Below are positions 9,690 to 17,232 of a stretch of 64,000 nucleotides of DNA, in pieces. The notes beneath the pieces are model-generated. The model made no database searches and was not told where the DNA came from. It saw only the letters and a program-made list of their open reading frames with translations. This stretch comes from Polaromonas sp. (GTDB lineage Bacteria > Pseudomonadota > Gammaproteobacteria > Burkholderiales > Burkholderiaceae_C). The DNA is taken from positions 1 to 64,000 of the forward strand of contig NZ_JABBPC010000032.1 of NCBI RefSeq assembly GCF_012927485.1, in the 5' to 3' direction. How positions within the stretch are numbered: position 1 is the stretch's first letter; each line of letters starts with the position of its first letter. Position numbers and translations under genes: made by a program.

Positions 9690-10047
9690 TCACCCAACGA
9701 ATTTTCAACCAGCAGGCAAACTGGCAATTGGGTTGCCAACTCCGTGCGAGCGGTGAGCTACCCCGGTGGGGAATTACTCAATGCCTCATTGAAGAACACG
9801 AGCCTGGACATCACGCGCATTGAGCGATACACCGGACGGTAAATACCTGCTGGTTGGACTTGACCAGCCTCCTTTTACCGCTTCTCCTTTGGACATCTTC
9901 AACGCCCAGACTGGCGAAATCATGGATGCGGTTCATTTACCTAACCATGTCCAGGACATAGCGGTTCATCATTAAAGCACCGCCTTTGCAGCGGTGGCCG
10001 CGTCGGAAGGCATCTTCCTCTGGAAATTTGTTGCCCGCCGCGATTGA
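9690..10047 (+). pseudogene. Broken beta-propeller (YVTN/WD40-like) gene remnant
   Basis: Two overlapping reading phases give parts of one protein. The first, ending at a TAA at 9840, reads NWVANSVRAVSYPGGELLN and onwards. The second starts near 9817 and reads DTPDGKYLLVGLDQPPFTAS, DIFNAQTGEIMDAVHLP, then an in-frame TAA at 9973, and resumes with SEGIFLWKFVARRD to a TGA at 10045. The DGKYLLVG, NAQTGE and DIAVH pattern is typical of propeller blades. One frameshift plus one internal stop make it a pseudogene. The 5' part (9575-9690) is unrecognisable. The family assignment is by motif only. Confidence 0.5.
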
Positions 10048-10167
10048 CCGCTTAACGTTTTAGCCAACTTGTTGCCTTGACCGGTTGAATCCAAGCGGCA
10101 AAGCCGACGCCCGTTTCAGCAGCATTGCGGCCGACCGACACCCTGGTTTGAAGACATATTTACGACT

Positions 10168-10386
10168 TTAATTGCGCAGAATCCAGCCTACGAAGTTCAA
10201 ACTGTAGCGCACCATGTGCACACATACGCAGCTGCCCGCCGTCTTCGGTAACACCGCTTCAATCGCCTCGGGAAAGCCTTTCAGGTCATCCACACAGGCA
10301 ATGAAGATGTCCTGCACTCCGCGGTTCTTCAGTTCGGTGACGACTTGCAGTCAGAACTTGGTGCCCTCGGTCTGGGCAACCCACAG
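10168..10386 (-). mobile_element. IS256-family transposase remnant
   Basis: Translation of the minus strand from 10386 gives LWVAQTEGTKF, a TGA where the family has Trp, then LQVVTELKNRGVQDIFIACV, DDLKGFPEAIEAVLPKT and HMVRYSLNFVGW, ending at a TAA at 10168. This is the highly recognisable catalytic-core segment of IS256/mutator-type transposases. Only about 70 codons remain, with one internal stop and no visible terminal repeats, so it is a dead fragment. Confidence 0.8.
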
Positions 10387-10390
10387 GCCT

Positions 10391-10555
10391 GGCGTTCATA
10401 AAGGCGAACGTAAGCGTCAGATGACCGACAGCAAGATCGACTTAACCAAGAAGATTGCTAATCTGCGTTGTGTCGCCTCACGTAGCCAAGAATCGAGAGC
10501 CGGTGCCAACGCTGTACTGCTGGATTCCAGCCTCCTCGCACGCTCAACTTACTTT
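10391..10555 (+). pseudogene. C-terminal tail of a serine resolvase, frameshifted
   Basis: From 10391 one phase reads GVHKGERKRQMTDSKID, matching the GRKRQMTDSKI segment before the C-terminal helix-turn-helix of Tn3-type resolvases. After a shift near 10464 the next phase reads VAKNREPVPTLYCWIPASS, matching the VAKNLGVSVPTLYRWIPAS ending of the same proteins. The catalytic domain is absent. It abuts the IS256 remnant in the opposite orientation, which suggests a nested, decayed mobile element. Confidence 0.65.
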
Positions 10556-10600
10556 GCACCTCGTTTTCTGAGACGCCCCTTCTTAGCGATAAATAATTAT

Positions 10601-10636
10601 TGACAACCAGTTTCCGTTAGTGGAAACTGGTTGTCA
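10601..10636. promoter_or_regulatory. Perfect 15-bp inverted repeat, probable MarR operator
   Basis: TGACAACCAGTTTCC and GGAAACTGGTTGTCA form perfect 15-bp arms around the 6-bp spacer GTTAGT. A TTGACA hexamer overlaps the left arm at 10600-10605, so a bound dimer would occlude a promoter. It lies 67 bp upstream of the marR start and fits autoregulation. There is no T-run, so it is not a terminator. Confidence 0.6.
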
Positions 10637-10702
10637 TTAAGCGCACTGAGCAATCCTCATACAGGCGGCTGCGAAATCCAACTGACCATAAAGGAATCCA
10701 TT

Positions 10703-11179
10703 GTGACAATCGAGCCAACCCCCGAGGCCGGCATATTAACCAACATTATGCTCATGGTCTTCCGTTTGAATGGCCGCCTTTTGGAGAAAGGCGACCAACT
10801 GGTTGAGCCCTTCAATCTCACCAGTGCCCGCTGGCAAGTGCTGGGTGCCATGGCATTAGCTGGAAAGCCCCTTTCTGCGCCGCAGATCGCTGAAGCGATG
10901 GGGATCACCCGACAAGGGACACAGAAGCAGCTCAATAGACTGGAGGAGGACGGCTTCTTCAAGCAGAGCATCAACCCACGCCACCAGCGCTCGCCCCTTT
11001 ATGTCTTGACCGAAATGGGCAAACGCATTTTTACTAAGGCGATGGCCATGGAGGCGGTCTGGGCTAACGGACTCGTTATTGGCCTTCCTTTGCAAGACCT
11101 TAAGAACACACTACAAACCTTAAACACTGTTTATGAACGGCTCGACTCTCCCGTTCCGAAGAAAGATTCCCGAGCATGA
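10703..11179 (+). CDS. MarR-family transcriptional regulator
   Basis: The 158-residue winged-helix regulator has a MarR core: TSARWQVLGAMALAGKPLSA, then recognition helix APQIAEAMGITRQGTQKQLN and wing DGFFKQSINPRHQRSPLYVL. GTG at 10703 is chosen because AAGGA at 10691-10695 precedes it by 7 bp; earlier in-frame starts fall inside the inverted repeat. Its stop overlaps the start of the next gene (ATGA), so the two are translationally coupled. MarR proteins usually repress their own operon until a small phenolic ligand or oxidant binds. The inducer here is unknown. The cassette lies just downstream of mobile-element debris, so it may be acquired. Confidence 0.85.
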   Translation: MTIEPTPEAGILTNIMLMVFRLNGRLLEKGDQLVEPFNLTSARWQVLGAMALAGKPLSAPQIAEAMGITRQGTQKQLNRLEEDGFFKQSINPRHQRSPLYVLTEMGKRIFTKAMAMEAVWANGLVIGLPLQDLKNTLQTLNTVYERLDSPVPKKDSRA

Positions 11180-11622
11180 AGCCCATTATTCACGCGATCG
11201 CCGGCACCACAGCGATGTTTCTCCTCGCCGGCTTCTGGACTTCCACCCTAGTCTCGGAGGTGTTTTTTGACAGTGCGGCTGTGGCCGCAGTCAAACACGC
11301 CATTGTTTACGGCCTCTTCTTGCTGGTGCCGTTCATGGTCGCTACCGGCGGCTCCGGCTTCGCACTTGGCAAAACGCGCAAAGGAGGGCTTGTTGTTCAG
11401 AAGAAGAAGCGTATGGCGATCATCGGCACCAACGGCCTGTTAGTAATGATTCCAGCGGCGATTTTTCTCAACATTAAGGCCGCTACTGGTGAATTCGACG
11501 TATTTTTTTATGCTGTGCAGGTAGTGGAACTGATTGTCGGTGGTATGCAGTTCACCCTTATGGGCATGAATTTCCGCGACGGGCTCAAGCTGGCCGGCAA
11601 GCTACATCTGCGAGCAAATTAA
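11176..11622 (+). CDS. Four-helix membrane protein coupled to marR, function unknown
   Basis: The product is 148 residues with about four hydrophobic segments (near residues 7-27, 38-58, 80-100 and 110-132) and a positively charged loop GKTRKGGLVVQKKKRM between helices two and three. It overlaps the marR stop by 4 bp, which is strong evidence that it is the regulated target. I do not recognise a characterised family. The size is compatible with a small transporter subunit or a membrane-stress protein. No partner gene follows. Confidence 0.75.
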   Translation: MKPIIHAIAGTTAMFLLAGFWTSTLVSEVFFDSAAVAAVKHAIVYGLFLLVPFMVATGGSGFALGKTRKGGLVVQKKKRMAIIGTNGLLVMIPAAIFLNIKAATGEFDVFFYAVQVVELIVGGMQFTLMGMNFRDGLKLAGKLHLRAN

Positions 11623-11839
11623 CGACAAGGTGCGCAATAGGCGGCAGGTGACTGGGCAGTACTTTCCTATCAACCAGAAAGCCGCCAGCACCCTTAACCG
11701 GGTCGGTTTAAGCTGGAAGCGCGTGACCCCTGCCTTCCGACCGGCAAGGTCCAGCCAGTTCAAGCGGCCGTAGGAACAGGTTGAGCGGTTATTGAAAATG
11801 CGTTTTAAGGGGGAGTGCCGCTGCCTCACAATAGTGACC

Positions 11840-12499
11840 ATGCACAAACATCTTTCAGAAACCACAGGTCCACAACGGCTGGTCTATGGCTTTTTGATTG
11901 GCGTTGCCGCCGCGGCGATTCCGCTTCCGATGCAGTGGCAGTTTCGCGGACTCTTCGGATGGTGTGTGGGTATTGGCGTGTATCTGATGCTGGCCTGGTG
12001 GCTATGTGTGCGCTTTGATTCAAAACGAACGCGAACGCGGGCTCAGGCGCAAGACGAACCGAGTGTGATACTTTTTTTGCTGATGCTGCTGGCAACGGTC
12101 GCGTGTGTGACGGCCATTACGCTGATGCTGCAGCAGATTCGGAACCACGCGGGCGCGCAGCGCGCGCTTCATATTGCGTTGTCGATGGGCGCCTTGGCCG
12201 CTTCCTGGTTATTCATCCAGACCATATTCGCGTTTCGTTATGCCCATCGTTATTACCATAAAGAGCGGTTGAATGAGCCCGACGGGCCAGGCCTGCAGTT
12301 TCCCGGTGGCCTTGATCCCGATTATTTCGATTTTTTGTATTACTCGCATGTGGTTGGAATGACCTCGCAAGTGTCCGACGTGCAGGTGACCTCGCGCGAG
12401 ATGCGCCGCCTCACGCTGGTGCATGGTGTACTTTCCTTCGGGTTCAACATGTTGATTCTGGCGCTCAGTATTAATGTGGTGGCCGGCGCCCTCCAATAG
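11840..12499 (+). CDS. DUF1345 family membrane protein
   Basis: The product is 219 residues with five predicted membrane helices. It has the DUF1345 hallmarks: an N-terminal GFLIGVAAAAI segment, a central QTIFAFRYAHRYY motif with the aromatic/histidine pair, and DFLYYSHVVGMTSQVSDVQV near residue 165, followed by a last helix LSFGFNMLILALSINVVAGA. No function is established for the family. ATG 11840 is used; an in-frame ATG at 11798 is also possible, and neither has a convincing ribosome-binding site. It converges on the EamA gene. Confidence 0.8.
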   Translation: MHKHLSETTGPQRLVYGFLIGVAAAAIPLPMQWQFRGLFGWCVGIGVYLMLAWWLCVRFDSKRTRTRAQAQDEPSVILFLLMLLATVACVTAITLMLQQIRNHAGAQRALHIALSMGALAASWLFIQTIFAFRYAHRYYHKERLNEPDGPGLQFPGGLDPDYFDFLYYSHVVGMTSQVSDVQVTSREMRRLTLVHGVLSFGFNMLILALSINVVAGALQ

Positions 12500-12546
12500 C
12501 TCACTGCCGGGCTATTGGACGCCTGCGTCTGACGGATCGGCGGGAA

Positions 12547-13497
12547 TCACCGCCCCAAGGTTCTGTCCCGCCCAAGCCTCAAAAGCCCGGTGGACAGCGC
12601 GGTGCCACACACAATCACGCCGGCACACATGAGCATCCACGGCGTGACGCGTTCTCCGAGAAATACCGTGCCATAGAGCACGGCAAAGACAGGGATCACA
12701 AACGTGACTGCCAGCGCGCGCGGCGGACCGGCGTTTTCAATCAGGCGAAAAAACAAGATGTACGCCAGTCCGGTGCACACCACCCCAACTGCCAGCAGCG
12801 CCAGCCAGGCCGATGTGCTCGGCAGGCGTGCGGGCCATAGCCAAACGGCAGGCAAGGCGAGCCCCAGCGTCGCGCCGATCTGGCTGCCTGCGGCCGTCAC
12901 GAGGGGCTGCAAGCCTGAAAGATAGCGCTTGGCGTAGCTGGCCGAAATACCGTAGCACAGGCAGGCCAGCAAGCATGCCAGCACGGCCCAGCCGGGCGCA
13001 ACTCCCGAGGCATCGGGCTTGAAGCTGGCTTTATCCCACGCAAGCAGGGCCACGCCAGCAAAGCCGATAGCCAGCCCCAATACGCGTGAGCGGTTAGGTT
13101 TGTCTCTAAGCCATCCCCAGGCAATCAGCGCACCAAACATTGGCACCGTGGCGTTAAGAATGGCCGACAGCCCGGTGCTGATGGACAGCAGCGCAAATGA
13201 GAAACAGGCAAAAGGAATGCCCGAATTAAGCATGCCGATGAAGAAAATCCTGCGCCAGTTTTTCTTCAGCTCCGGCAATAGACCGCGCAGCCATACGAAA
13301 GGCAGCAGGAAGCCAGCCGCAATCGCTACGCGGACGCCCGCAGTCGGCAGCGGCCCAAACTCGACCGTCCCAATACGCATGAAGAGGAATGAAGCGCCCC
13401 ATATGGCCGCCAGCAATCCGAAATCGGTGACCCAGTGCTTGGGATTGTTATTGGCGAGGGCGGCGGCACCCGCGCGATCTGAAGACCTTGAACTCAC
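12547..13497 (-). CDS. EamA/DMT-family transporter (RhaT-like exporter)
   Basis: The 316-residue protein shows two repeats of five membrane helices, the EamA pattern of drug/metabolite transporters: GASFLFMRIGTVEFGPLPTA at the start and the second-half GVVCTGLAYILFFRLIENAG and LGERVTPWMLMCAGVIVCG. It starts with GTG overlapping the ogt stop by 4 bp, so it is the last gene of the alkA-ogt-eamA operon. Such proteins export metabolites or amino acids. Coupling to alkylation repair is unusual, and the substrate cannot be inferred. Confidence 0.85.
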   Translation of the reverse strand: MSSRSSDRAGAAALANNNPKHWVTDFGLLAAIWGASFLFMRIGTVEFGPLPTAGVRVAIAAGFLLPFVWLRGLLPELKKNWRRIFFIGMLNSGIPFACFSFALLSISTGLSAILNATVPMFGALIAWGWLRDKPNRSRVLGLAIGFAGVALLAWDKASFKPDASGVAPGWAVLACLLACLCYGISASYAKRYLSGLQPLVTAAGSQIGATLGLALPAVWLWPARLPSTSAWLALLAVGVVCTGLAYILFFRLIENAGPPRALAVTFVIPVFAVLYGTVFLGERVTPWMLMCAGVIVCGTALSTGLLRLGRDRTLGR

Positions 13498-14027
13498 AGC
13501 ATGCTTTCCTGAAATGCACCCTCAAGCTTGAGTAGTGCGGTTTTGCGATCGAGTCCCCCTGCGTAGCCGGTAAGCGAACCGTCGGCGCCCATTACGCGGT
13601 GACACGGCACGATGATACTGATAGGGTTGCGCCCGACAGCCGCGCCCACTGCTCTAACAGCGGTCGGTCTGCCAATGCGGAGGCTGATCTCGCCGTAACT
13701 GACGGTGTCACCGTGCGGAATGGCGAGCAGTGCCCGCCACACCGCTTGCTGGAATAGCGTGCCGCCTGCCAGATCGAGCGGCACATCAAAACGGCTGCGC
13801 TGGTGAGTGAAATAGTCGGCAAGTTGCTGGCTGGCTTTTTTCAGCACGGGATGGTCGGGACCACTGGGCCAGACCAGGGCGCCGACTTGCCCAGTGAGCT
13901 CGGGCGGCAGATAGCGCTGGTTTTCAACAAACCAAAGTCCTGCCAGGCCCTTGGACGTTGACGCGATAACGATAGGCCCCAGAGGGCTCGGCAGGCTGGT
14001 TTGGACGATGGAAGGATCGAATTTCAT
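13494..14027 (-). CDS. ogt: Methylated-DNA--protein-cysteine methyltransferase
   Basis: This 177-residue suicide enzyme removes methyl groups from O6-methylguanine and O4-methylthymine. The acceptor motif is intact: IIVPCHRVMGADGSLTGYAG, with the reactive Cys near residue 142. The preceding helix-turn-helix (ISLRIGRPTAVRAVGAAVGR) binds DNA and places the Arg finger. It overlaps alkA upstream and the EamA gene downstream by ATGA/GTGA junctions, so the three are one tightly coupled unit. Together with the Ada-type sensor upstream it forms a split adaptive-response module. Confidence 0.95.
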   Translation of the reverse strand: MKFDPSIVQTSLPSPLGPIVIASTSKGLAGLWFVENQRYLPPELTGQVGALVWPSGPDHPVLKKASQQLADYFTHQRSRFDVPLDLAGGTLFQQAVWRALLAIPHGDTVSYGEISLRIGRPTAVRAVGAAVGRNPISIIVPCHRVMGADGSLTGYAGGLDRKTALLKLEGAFQESML

Positions 14028-15661
14028 GAGGGATTCCTTGAGTGCTCTGATTTTCCAAAGAGTTGCGGGGAGTGCCTTGTTTCCTTTAGCGCGCTTTGCC
14101 TTGCAGGAGAACCACAGGAAGTCGCCAATTCAACCGTGTTTGGCGACGCGACGAGATCGGCGGCCAGCCTGCCGCTCCAGGCGCGAACGACCGCATAGCT
14201 GCGCCAGGGTTTCCAGGCCAGTGAGGCTTGTTCAGCGTGCTTGGCCGGATTTTTTAAGTGTTGCACCCCCAGCGCTTTCTGCAATGCCACATCGGCGGCC
14301 GGAAACGCATCCGGCCAGCGCAGGGCGCGCATGGCAATGTATTGCGCCGTCCAGTCTCCAATGCCGGGAAGCGCTTTCAGCGTCGCCACGGTCGCGTTGA
14401 TATCCGCAGCGCCGTGCAATTGCAGGCGTTTCTCAGTGACGGCCTGGGCAAGCCCGACGATGGCGGCCTGCCGCTGCTTGACAATGCCGAGCTGGCCCAG
14501 CGCGTCGCCGCTGGCAGCGGCCAGCACGGCGGGGACGGGAAACAAATGCGTCAGTTGAGCCCATGGCGTTGAAATCGGTTCGCCAAACCGATCGACCAGG
14601 CGTTGCGCCAACGTGCGGGCCGCCGCCACCGTGATCTGCTGGCCGAGCACCGCACGCACCGCCAGCTCATAGCCATCCAGTGCGCCGGGTACACGAAGCC
14701 CGTCGCCCGCTGGAAATGCGTTGTGCAGGACGCTGTTGATGGCGGTCGGGTCGGCGTCCAGGTCAAACAGGGCGCGCACTCGGAAAATCACCAACGGCAG
14801 CACTTCCCGGAGTGAATCGCTGACACGCAGAACCAGCTGGGATCGTGCCTCGTCAAAGCTGGCATGCAACCAGCCGGCATGCACCGTGCCTTCCGACTCG
14901 ACGCGAAACGTCCTGGCGATTCCCGGCTGCTCTGCGTCTGCAGCTATAAATTCAATCGCTTTGATGCAGCGCTGGCTGAAAAAGTAGAGCAGGGCCGCGA
15001 CGTCGTAAGGCGGCCTGTAGCCGAGCCGAATGGTCGTGCCATTGCCATTGCCATTGCCGCCGCGGTCAGCGCCCTGACGTCGTAACTGCGACGGGTTGAG
15101 TTGGTAGTGCGCCACGAAGCTAGCGTTGAAGCGCCGCAGGCTGGCAAAGCCACTCATCAGCGCGACTTGAGTAATCGGTAAATTGGTGTCGGCCAGAAGT
15201 TGCTTGGCGGTATGCAAGCGTCGCGTCTGCAAATACTGCAGCGGCGAGACACCAAAATGTGCTTCGAAAATTCGACGTACATGGCGGTCGCTGACACCCA
15301 GGCGGGCGGCGAGTTTGTTCACCGAGGGCGTCGCGTCGGACCATCCGTCGGGTTGGTCGAGCAGACGGGCCGCCTGATGCGCCAGCATGTAGGAAGCGTC
15401 CTGGATCGACCAGACCACCGAATGCGGAGCCAGTTCCGGCCGACAGCGCAGACAAGGACGAAATCCCGCTTGCTCGGCTTGCGCCGCATGACGGAAAAAG
15501 CGGCAGTTTTCACGCTTCGGGGTTCTGACGCTGCAGACCGGCCGGCAGTAGATGCCGGTGGACGTGACACCGGTAAAAAAGCAACCGTCAAATCGGGCGT
15601 CCCTCGCTTTCAGGGCGAGGTAGCACTCGTTGTCGGCTAATGAGACGGTTGCGCTGGCCAT
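14024..15661 (-). CDS. alkA: Ada-type regulator fused to AlkA DNA-3-methyladenine glycosylase II
   Basis: The 545-residue fusion has three modules. Residues 1-78 are the Ada methylphosphotriester sensor with all four zinc-binding cysteines (Cys39, Cys43, Cys70, Cys73; E. coli Ada uses 38, 42, 69, 72). Residues of about 95-195 are an AraC-type double helix-turn-helix (ARLGVSDRHVRRIFEAHFGV). After a glycine/asparagine linker, about 215-510 is AlkA with the HhH-GPD segment KALPGIGDWTAQYIAMRAL and catalytic Asp in AADVALQKAL. It should sense alkylation damage, activate transcription and excise alkylated bases. ATG 15661 is chosen because it gives the normal Ada N-terminus; longer frames add unrelated residues. 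It is divergent from the mutase gene. Confidence 0.93.
   Translation of the reverse strand: MASATVSLADNECYLALKARDARFDGCFFTGVTSTGIYCRPVCSVRTPKRENCRFFRHAAQAEQAGFRPCLRCRPELAPHSVVWSIQDASYMLAHQAARLLDQPDGWSDATPSVNKLAARLGVSDRHVRRIFEAHFGVSPLQYLQTRRLHTAKQLLADTNLPITQVALMSGFASLRRFNASFVAHYQLNPSQLRRQGADRGGNGNGNGTTIRLGYRPPYDVAALLYFFSQRCIKAIEFIAADAEQPGIARTFRVESEGTVHAGWLHASFDEARSQLVLRVSDSLREVLPLVIFRVRALFDLDADPTAINSVLHNAFPAGDGLRVPGALDGYELAVRAVLGQQITVAAARTLAQRLVDRFGEPISTPWAQLTHLFPVPAVLAAASGDALGQLGIVKQRQAAIVGLAQAVTEKRLQLHGAADINATVATLKALPGIGDWTAQYIAMRALRWPDAFPAADVALQKALGVQHLKNPAKHAEQASLAWKPWRSYAVVRAWSGRLAADLVASPNTVELATSCGSPARQSALKETRHSPQLFGKSEHSRNPS
14943..14959 (-). repeat. 17-bp dyad inside alkA
   Basis: On the minus strand the sequence is GCGATTGAATTTATAGC followed by TGCAGACGC. 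This resembles the HAD-gene copy (GCTATTAAATCAATAGC then TGCTCACGC) at most positions, although the proteins are unrelated. Confidence 0.45.
15041..15058. repeat. Hexanucleotide ATTGCC x3 in the alkA linker
   Basis: Three perfect tandem copies of ATTGCC encode alternating Asn-Gly on the minus strand, in the linker between the AraC-type and AlkA modules. Copy-number change would keep the frame. Confidence 0.7.
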
Positions 15662-15794
15662 GGAGAAATGATACGCCGGGCAGGGCTTTGGACTAGCCGT
15701 TTCCGGACATGCCCTGAAGGTCTTGTCCGGGCTGCTAGCGGAGGGGGTGCCGCCTACAATCATCGAACGCAAACTTTCAGAAAGACCCTCTTCC

Positions 15795-17180
15795 ATGCAA
15801 GTCAACGCATCCATTTTCAAGGCCTATGACATTCGCGGCGTGGTTCCTGCCACCATCAACGAAGAGGTGGCTGAAGCGCTGGGAAAAGCCTTTGGCACGA
15901 TTGCCCTGGCAGAAGGCGAGAAAACCGTAGCTGTTGGTCGTGATGGCCGGTTGAGCGGGCCTTCCCTCAGCGCCGCGCTGATACGCGGTCTTGCGGCGGC
16001 AGGCGTGGCTGTGTTGGACGTCGGCATGGTCACTACCCCCATGCTTTATTTTGCAGCCAACACGTTGGCCACCTCGGGCATTCAGGTTACAGGGAGCCAC
16101 AACCCGAAGGACTACAACGGCTTCAAGATGGTGCTGGCGGGGCGCGCGATTTATGGCGACGACATCCAGGCCTTGCGGCGCGTGATCGAGGCGGAAACAT
16201 GGACGCTGCCGGCCGCCCCCGGAATCATCCAAAGGGTCGACGTGGAGCCCGCTTACCGCGAGCGCATTGTCTCGGGTATCAAGTTGTCGCGGCCCTTGAA
16301 AATTATTATTGATGCGGGTAACGGCATTGCTGGCGCGTCGGCGCCGTCCATTTTTCGAGCGCTGGGGTGTGAGGTCACCGAGTTGTTCACCGAAGTTGAC
16401 GGCAATTTCCCCAACCACCATCCTGACCCGAGCAAACCGGAAAACCTGCAGGACTTGATGCGCGCTTTGAAAAGCGGCGATGCCGAATTGGGGCTGGCCT
16501 TTGACGGCGACGGGGACCGGCTCGGCATAGTGACCAAGGACGGCCAGAACATCTACCCGGATCGGCAGATGATGTTGTTTGCACGTGACGTGCTCTCACG
16601 CGTGCCGGGCGGTACCATTTTGTTTGACGTGAAATGCTCGCAGCGTCTGGCCCCGGAAATTGAAGCGGCGGGCGGCGTGCCCCTGATGTACAAAACCGGG
16701 CATTCGCTGATCAAGGCCAAGATGAAGGAAATCAACTCGCCGCTGGGCGGCGAAATGAGTGGGCACATCTTCTTCAAGGAGCGCTGGTACGGCTTTGACG
16801 ACGGCACGTATGCGGGTGCGCGTCTGCTGGAAATTGTCAGCCGCGTAACCGATGCGGGTGTCTTGCTCAACGCGCTACCCACCAGCTTCAGTACGCCGGA
16901 ACTCAACGTGACCTGCCGCGAGGGAGAACCCCACACGGTGGTGGAAGCGTTGATAAAAGGGGCTCATTTTGCCGCGCCTGCCAAGCTATCGACTATTGAC
17001 GGCGTGCGGGTGGATTGGCCGGATGGTTTTGGTTTGATCCGGGCGTCTAACACCACGCCTGTGCTGGTGCTTCGTTTTGAGGGGCACAGCCCTGAAGCGC
17101 TCCAGCGCATCGAGGCCGAGATGCTGGCATTGCTGCGCAGCGTGAAACCAGACGCAAGTATTTCGGCAGCGGCGCATTGA
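15795..17180 (+). CDS. Phosphomannomutase/phosphoglucomutase (AlgC/ManB type)
   Basis: This enzyme interconverts hexose 6- and 1-phosphates for nucleotide-sugar, LPS and exopolysaccharide synthesis. The 461-residue product has the four alpha-D-phosphohexomutase domains: N-terminal IFKAYDIRGVVP, phosphoserine loop VTGSHNPKDYNGFKM with Ser101, metal loop FDGDGDRLG with Asp237/239/241, sugar-binding loop GGEMSGHIFFKERWYG, and C-terminal phosphate loop RASNTTPVLVLRFEG. ATG 15795 starts at the conserved N-terminus. waaC and waaA follow in the same direction, which fits a role in cell-surface sugar supply. Dual mannose/glucose specificity is inferred from the family. Confidence 0.92.
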   Translation: MQVNASIFKAYDIRGVVPATINEEVAEALGKAFGTIALAEGEKTVAVGRDGRLSGPSLSAALIRGLAAAGVAVLDVGMVTTPMLYFAANTLATSGIQVTGSHNPKDYNGFKMVLAGRAIYGDDIQALRRVIEAETWTLPAAPGIIQRVDVEPAYRERIVSGIKLSRPLKIIIDAGNGIAGASAPSIFRALGCEVTELFTEVDGNFPNHHPDPSKPENLQDLMRALKSGDAELGLAFDGDGDRLGIVTKDGQNIYPDRQMMLFARDVLSRVPGGTILFDVKCSQRLAPEIEAAGGVPLMYKTGHSLIKAKMKEINSPLGGEMSGHIFFKERWYGFDDGTYAGARLLEIVSRVTDAGVLLNALPTSFSTPELNVTCREGEPHTVVEALIKGAHFAAPAKLSTIDGVRVDWPDGFGLIRASNTTPVLVLRFEGHSPEALQRIEAEMLALLRSVKPDASISAAAH

Positions 17181-17232
17181 TGCCATCGACCCAACGCCGC
17201 GCCCTCAACGAAGCGATAAAGGTGGGGGCGCC

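Noticed and set aside
9571..9756. Short plus-strand frame after the epimerase gene
   Set aside because: No recognisable homology, and it overlaps the degraded propeller gene in another phase.
11629..11790. Plus-strand phase reading NRVGLSWKRVTPAFRPA, reminiscent of an IS630-type helix-turn-helix
   Set aside because: Only about 20 residues, with a stop soon after, and too weak to call a mobile element.
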